64,000 nucleotides of DNA from Thauera sp. 2A1 (GTDB lineage: Bacteria; Pseudomonadota; Gammaproteobacteria; Burkholderiales; Rhodocyclaceae): contig NZ_SSXV01000008.1 in NCBI RefSeq assembly GCF_009469595.2, positions 108,733 to 172,732 of the forward strand, read 5' to 3'. Below, piece by piece: positions 60,671-64,000 of the stretch. A model generated the notes under the pieces. It saw only the letters and a list, made by a program, of their open reading frames with translations, did not search any database and had not been told where the DNA came from. Made by a program: the position numbers and the translations under genes. Numbering within the stretch: the first letter of the stretch is position 1; the number at the start of each line of letters is the position of its first letter.

Positions 60671-61288
60671 TCACCCGAGGGCCTTGCCGTGCAGTGCCAG
60701 CACCTCGCCGATCAAGGCGTCCTGGGCACGGGCATCGTCTGGCAGCGGCAGCCGGCCGTCGATGAGCAACATCGCCAGGCCATGGACCAGCGACCAGGTC
60801 GCGATCGCCAGCGCCTGGGTATCCGCGCCCGGCGCTGCGCCCCGCTCGCGCTTGAGGGTGGCAACGGCCTGGGCGCAATGGGCGAACGCCTCGCCGCCGG
60901 CCTGCGCGAGGCCGGCGAACTGTGGCTTCCCGGCCAGCGTCGGGCCGAACATCAGGCGATAGAGCGCCGGGCGGCGGCGGGCGAAGTCGAGGTAGGTCAG
61001 GCCGAAGGCGCGCAGTCGCGCGGCCGTTTCGCTCTCCCCCGTGGCGGCAGCGCCCATGTCCGCCGACAGGGCGCGGAAGCCGCGCTCGGCGACCGCAGCC
61101 AGCAGGCTGTCCTTGTCGGTGAAGTGCCGGTAGGGCGCCATGTGCGATACCCCCGCGGCACCGGCCACCGCGCGCAGCGTCAGGGCCTCGAGGCCCTGCG
61201 CTTCCAGGATCGTGGTTGCCTCGAGCACCAGCCGCTCGCGCAGATCACCCGTTCCCGCCGTCTCGGCGTGCGTCAGCGTCGTATTCAT
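60671..61288 (-). CDS. TetR-family regulator
   Basis: A 205-residue repressor beginning MNTTLTHAETAGTGDLRERL. The helix-turn-helix is LTLRAVAGAAGVSHMAPYRH followed by FTDKDSLLAAVAERGF. The C-terminal TetR_C-like part ends DALIGEVLALHGKALG. It is divergent from the membrane-CrtI gene and two 15-bp palindromes lie between them, so it should repress that gene (and itself) until a ligand binds. Confidence 0.92.
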   Translation of the reverse strand: MNTTLTHAETAGTGDLRERLVLEATTILEAQGLEALTLRAVAGAAGVSHMAPYRHFTDKDSLLAAVAERGFRALSADMGAAATGESETAARLRAFGLTYLDFARRRPALYRLMFGPTLAGKPQFAGLAQAGGEAFAHCAQAVATLKRERGAAPGADTQALAIATWSLVHGLAMLLIDGRLPLPDDARAQDALIGEVLALHGKALG

Positions 61289-61309
61289 CGGGGCAGTATG
61301 GCGAATCGA

Positions 61310-61351
61310 GTTTACAACGTAAACATCAACGTCTATGTTTACGGTGTAAAC
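61310..61351. promoter_or_regulatory. Two TetR operators
   Basis: GTTTACAACGTAAAC at 61310-61324 and GTTTACGGTGTAAAC at 61337-61351, centres 27 bases apart, in the divergent gap. Shared half-site GTTTAC. Confidence 0.8.
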
Positions 61352-61421
61352 AACCCGCCAAGCCCATGTGCGGCCCATCCGATCCATGTGCCCGTCCGAC
61401 GGCCGCCCCAGGAGGCGTTCG

Positions 61422-63560
61422 ATGAAGACCTTTCTTCGCATCAAGCTTTTTCTCGTGCCCCTGCCGGCTTTCCTGATCGCCACCGCACAAGGCCATGGGT
61501 TCGCCGGCGCGCTCGCGGGCCTGGTGTGGACCCTCGGTGCGTCCGTCCTGAGACGCGGCCTGCGACCGCCACCCCCGTTCGAGGCCTCGCTGGTGGTCGG
61601 CTTTGCCCTTGCCATCCTCGCACTGACGGTCACAGCCCTCGATCCGGGGCGGACGGTCAGCCTCGTGATGGGCAGCCTTGCCGCTGGCGCCACCGTCAGC
61701 ATCCTGCACGGGCGTCCATGGACAGCCGGGTTTTCGGCGGCCGAGTTTGGCGGCGCAAGCGCGACCCCCTTGTTCATTTCCATCAACACGGCGATCTCGG
61801 CCCTCTGGGGAGCGCTGTTCGCCTGGCTCGCGGTGGCTACGTGGCTCGCGCTGCCGGCTCTCGCGCACTGGCTCGCGGTCGCCGCCGGCGCGGTGGCCTC
61901 CATCGTGCTGCCCAGGCTGCTCGTTGCGCGCGGATTGCGCCGCATGGCGGCGGGCGACACGCGCCACGCCTGGCCGTCCCCCGACCTGCACGCCTCCTCT
62001 GCTGCCGCAGGGGAGGTGGTCGACGTGGCCGTGATCGGCGCCGGCATCGGCGGTCTCACCGCGGCCGCCCTGCTGGCGGATGCCGGACTGCGGGTGGAGG
62101 TGTTCGAACAGCATGAGGTGCCCGGCGGCTTCGCCCATACCTGGCTGCGGCGCGCCCGCGCGTGCGACCCGGAAAATGGCGCATCGCTGGCGTTCCGGTT
62201 CGACGCCGGCGTGCATGACGTGTCGGGCTGGCACCCGGGCGGCACCGTGCGTAGCGTGTTCGAACGTCTGGGAATCGCGCACGAGGACGAATGGGTCCGG
62301 CTGGACCATCGTTATGTGTTCGATGGCCGTGCGATCGACGTGCCGCGCGACTGGCGGGCCTGGGTCGAACGGCTCGCGGCCGAGTTTCCACACGAGGCGG
62401 CTGGCCTGCGCGCGCTGTTCGCCGACATCCATGCCATCCACGAGGCGATGTTCTCGACCGCTGCCGAACGCGGCGGCATTCCCGGCACGCCGGGGACGCC
62501 GCAGGCCCTGCTCGCGTTCGCCCGGCGTCATCCGCTGGCGGTCACCTGGCTGGACCGGCCCTGGCAGGATCTCGTCGCGCACCATCTGCGTGACCCTGCG
62601 GTGCAGGCCTGGGTCTGCGCCTTGGCGGGCTACCTCAGCGACGACATCACCCGCCTTCGGGTGCGCGACTTCGTCCCCCTCTTCGGCTACTACTTCAACG
62701 GCGGCTACTACCCGCTCGGCGGTTCGGGCCTGATCGCGCAGCGGCTGGTCGAGGCCATCGAGGCGCGCGGCGGGCGCGTCCACCTGCGCACCGCGGTGAC
62801 GCGCATCGTCACCGCGCAGGGCACCGCGACCGGTGTCGTCGTGCGCAGACGCAACGGCCCCGAGCAGACCGTGCGGGCGCGAGCGGTGGTCACCAATGCC
62901 GACCTGCGTCAGAGCCTGACCCGGCTGCTTCCCCAGGACGACGCCCCTCCGGAAGCACGCATCGCCGAGGCACATCTCCAGGCGAGCTGTTCGGCGATTG
63001 GCGTGAACCTTGCGGTCAAGGGCACGCTGGACATGCCGCCGGTCGTGCATGTGGCCGACGCGAGCGGTGCCGTGTCCATCGTCATCCCCTCCCGGGTAGA
63101 TCCGGGCTGCGCGCCCGCCGGCTATTCCACCGTCGAGCTGCTGGCCTTGATGCGGCCGGACGAGGCACACACATGGTTTGCCGACGCTTCGACCGACGGC
63201 AATCTCACGGAAGATCACGACCACCGTGCCTACCGCCGCTCGGCGCCCTATCTTGCAAGAAAGCAGGCCGCCGGCGACCGCCTCATCGCGCTCGCACGCC
63301 TGGCGATCCCCGATCTGGAGCAGCGCATTCTGTTTCGCACCGACGCCAGCCCGCTCACCTTCCAGCGCTATGCGTGGACGAGTGGAGGCGGCATCTATGG
63401 CACCCGCAGCGATGGGATGATTCCCACCAAGTCGGCGGTACGCAATCTCGTGGTGGCGGGTGCGGCCACGCATGGGGCAGGGATCGAGGCGGTGGTGATC
63501 TCCGGCGCCTTTGCTGCCGAAGCCCTCGTGCCGGGGCTGCTTGCGCGCACCGCGGCATGA
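61422..63560 (+). CDS. Membrane domain fused to CrtI-like FAD oxidoreductase
   Basis: A 712-residue protein. Residues 1-185 are hydrophobic with about five membrane helices (FLVPLPAFLIATAQGHGFAG, ASLVVGFALAILALTVTAL, AWLAVATWLALPALAHWLAV). Residues about 195-712 form a CrtI/retinol-saturase-like flavoprotein: VDVAVIGAGIGGLTAAALLA, RVEVFEQHEVPGGFAHTWLR, GYYPLGGSGLIAQRLVEAIE, ending VRNLVVAGAATHGAGIEAVV. GGAGG upstream supports ATG 61422. TetR-controlled by the flanking operators. Substrate unknown; a lipid or polyene reached from the membrane is plausible. It is distinct in sequence from the CrtI-like protein at 31516. Confidence 0.85.
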   Translation: MKTFLRIKLFLVPLPAFLIATAQGHGFAGALAGLVWTLGASVLRRGLRPPPPFEASLVVGFALAILALTVTALDPGRTVSLVMGSLAAGATVSILHGRPWTAGFSAAEFGGASATPLFISINTAISALWGALFAWLAVATWLALPALAHWLAVAAGAVASIVLPRLLVARGLRRMAAGDTRHAWPSPDLHASSAAAGEVVDVAVIGAGIGGLTAAALLADAGLRVEVFEQHEVPGGFAHTWLRRARACDPENGASLAFRFDAGVHDVSGWHPGGTVRSVFERLGIAHEDEWVRLDHRYVFDGRAIDVPRDWRAWVERLAAEFPHEAAGLRALFADIHAIHEAMFSTAAERGGIPGTPGTPQALLAFARRHPLAVTWLDRPWQDLVAHHLRDPAVQAWVCALAGYLSDDITRLRVRDFVPLFGYYFNGGYYPLGGSGLIAQRLVEAIEARGGRVHLRTAVTRIVTAQGTATGVVVRRRNGPEQTVRARAVVTNADLRQSLTRLLPQDDAPPEARIAEAHLQASCSAIGVNLAVKGTLDMPPVVHVADASGAVSIVIPSRVDPGCAPAGYSTVELLALMRPDEAHTWFADASTDGNLTEDHDHRAYRRSAPYLARKQAAGDRLIALARLAIPDLEQRILFRTDASPLTFQRYAWTSGGGIYGTRSDGMIPTKSAVRNLVVAGAATHGAGIEAVVISGAFAAEALVPGLLARTAA

Positions 63561-63583
63561 GGTGCAGCCATGATGCCGATCAT

Positions 63584-63871
63584 TCAGCGCGCCCAACCGG
63601 TCTGGTCGTGTGGGAGTCGCCCGTCAGGGTCATTCACGATGACTGCGTTGCCGCTCTTGGGCTGTTCCGGGTATACGACGAGGTTCGTGCCGCCCTCGTG
63701 CGCCTGGCTCGGAAAGAGGATGCCGGTGTAGCCATTGGCCAGCACTATGTCCGCGAGAACCCAGGTCGGGGGCACGATGTGCAGCTCGAATTTGAGTGTG
63801 CGCCAGTCATGCCATAGCTCGTCCCACGGCGCCCCCTGGTGGAGCTGACGCAGATCGATAGGGCGCGACAA
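63584..63871 (-). pseudogene. RES-domain toxin, C-terminal fragment
   Basis: The frame encodes WDELWHDWRTLKFELHIVPP, TWVLADIVLANGYTGILFPS, GGTNLVVYPEQPKSGNAV and ends DPDGRLPHDQTGWAR, the C-terminal part of RES NAD-degrading toxins. The N-terminal half is absent: the frame begins at a TTG exactly where IS66-type sequence starts on the other strand. No antitoxin adjoins it in the window. Confidence 0.7.
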
Positions 63872-64000
63872 TCATCCTGTCCTCGGCGATCCGCGCCCAC
63901 GTCTATAGCGAGGCGGTGGACATGAGGAAGTCGATCGATGGGCTCGCGCAGATCGTGTCGCGCTGCATGGGCATGAACCCGCTCTCGGGTCAGGTGTTCG
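63871..64000 (+). CDS. tnpB: IS66-family TnpB, partial (runs off the window)
   Basis: The plus-strand frame from about 63871 reads IILSSAIRAHVYSEAVDMRK then SIDGLAQIVSRCMGMNPLSG and QVF, the highly conserved start of IS66 Orf2/TnpB. No ATG or GTG start is seen just upstream (in-frame stop at 63859), so a rare start or a truncated N-terminus is likely. The IS insertion probably removed the front of the RES gene. Confidence 0.75.
   Translation, partial: MILSSAIRAHVYSEAVDMRKSIDGLAQIVSRCMGMNPLSGQVF

Noticed and set aside
61326..63596. 756-codon minus-strand frame opposite the CrtI-like gene
   Set aside because: High Arg/His/Gly composition and opposite to a gene with clear FAD motifs; a GC-driven shadow.

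Overview
This is a high-GC, mosaic accessory region from a betaproteobacterium (Burkholderiales/Rhodocyclales-like), most likely part of a plasmid or other large mobile replicon. The evidence is a type Ia parA-parB pair, four perfect 18-bp palindromes that look like parS, a Rep-like protein, a KfrA-like protein, an H-NS-like protein, toxin-antitoxin modules and many transposon ends. No rRNA, tRNA or CRISPR array was recognised.

Layout. (1) 1-1772 is the right end of a Tn21-family Tn3 transposon: three small overlapping genes, tnpR and a 38-bp terminal repeat. A Tn402/Tn5053-type 25-bp end lies beside it. (2) 1860-24973 is a composite transposon bounded by two apparently identical 3204-bp IS1071 copies. 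Its cargo is a truncated isocitrate-lyase/PEP-mutase gene, a complete glnS, and then an almost gap-free set of thiol/oxidant-defence genes. These are an RclR-like AraC regulator, MsrA, a thioredoxin-fold protein, SelO, a thioredoxin-fold/MsrB fusion, an alpha/beta-hydrolase/OsmC fusion, DUF427, an RclA/MerA-like flavoprotein, a sulfite-oxidase-fold Moco protein with a ferredoxin-reductase-like partner, EgtB and EgtD for ergothioneine, a GreA-like protein, a MOSC protein and a ZntB/CorA-like transporter. I read it as a mobilised reactive-chlorine/methionine-oxidation island. (3) 25003-41750 is bounded by inverted 171-bp repeats. The left end carries a KilA-N protein, a serine recombinase, a DDE transposase and an AAA ATPase. 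A second, shorter right end lies at about 31480. Cargo: MarR/glutaredoxin/cytochrome P460, then a CrtI-like flavoprotein, a methyltransferase, a MATE pump, and an ECF sigma factor (ECF42 type) with DGPF/YCII, VOC, SnoaL and AHSA1 small proteins. (4) 41753-50486 is plasmid backbone: tyrosine phosphatase, KfrA, a YedK gene beside a LexA box, a TPR gene with an early amber codon, a broken Xre/RES module, H-NS, a retropepsin-like protease and a TacT/TacA-like module. (5) 50700-53837 is a two-gene operon of a four-helix membrane protein and a large P-loop NTPase that I cannot assign to a named system. (6) 54084-60448 holds a large tyrosine recombinase, a Rep-like gene with a possible antisense RNA, parS-like sites, parB and parA. 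(7) 60671-64000 holds TetR with two operators, a membrane-CrtI fusion, a RES toxin fragment and the start of an IS66 tnpB.

Family assignments rest on reading translated sequence and remembered motifs; no database search was run. Several genes are visibly broken (premature stop, frameshift or transposon end), which is typical of a repeatedly invaded accessory region.
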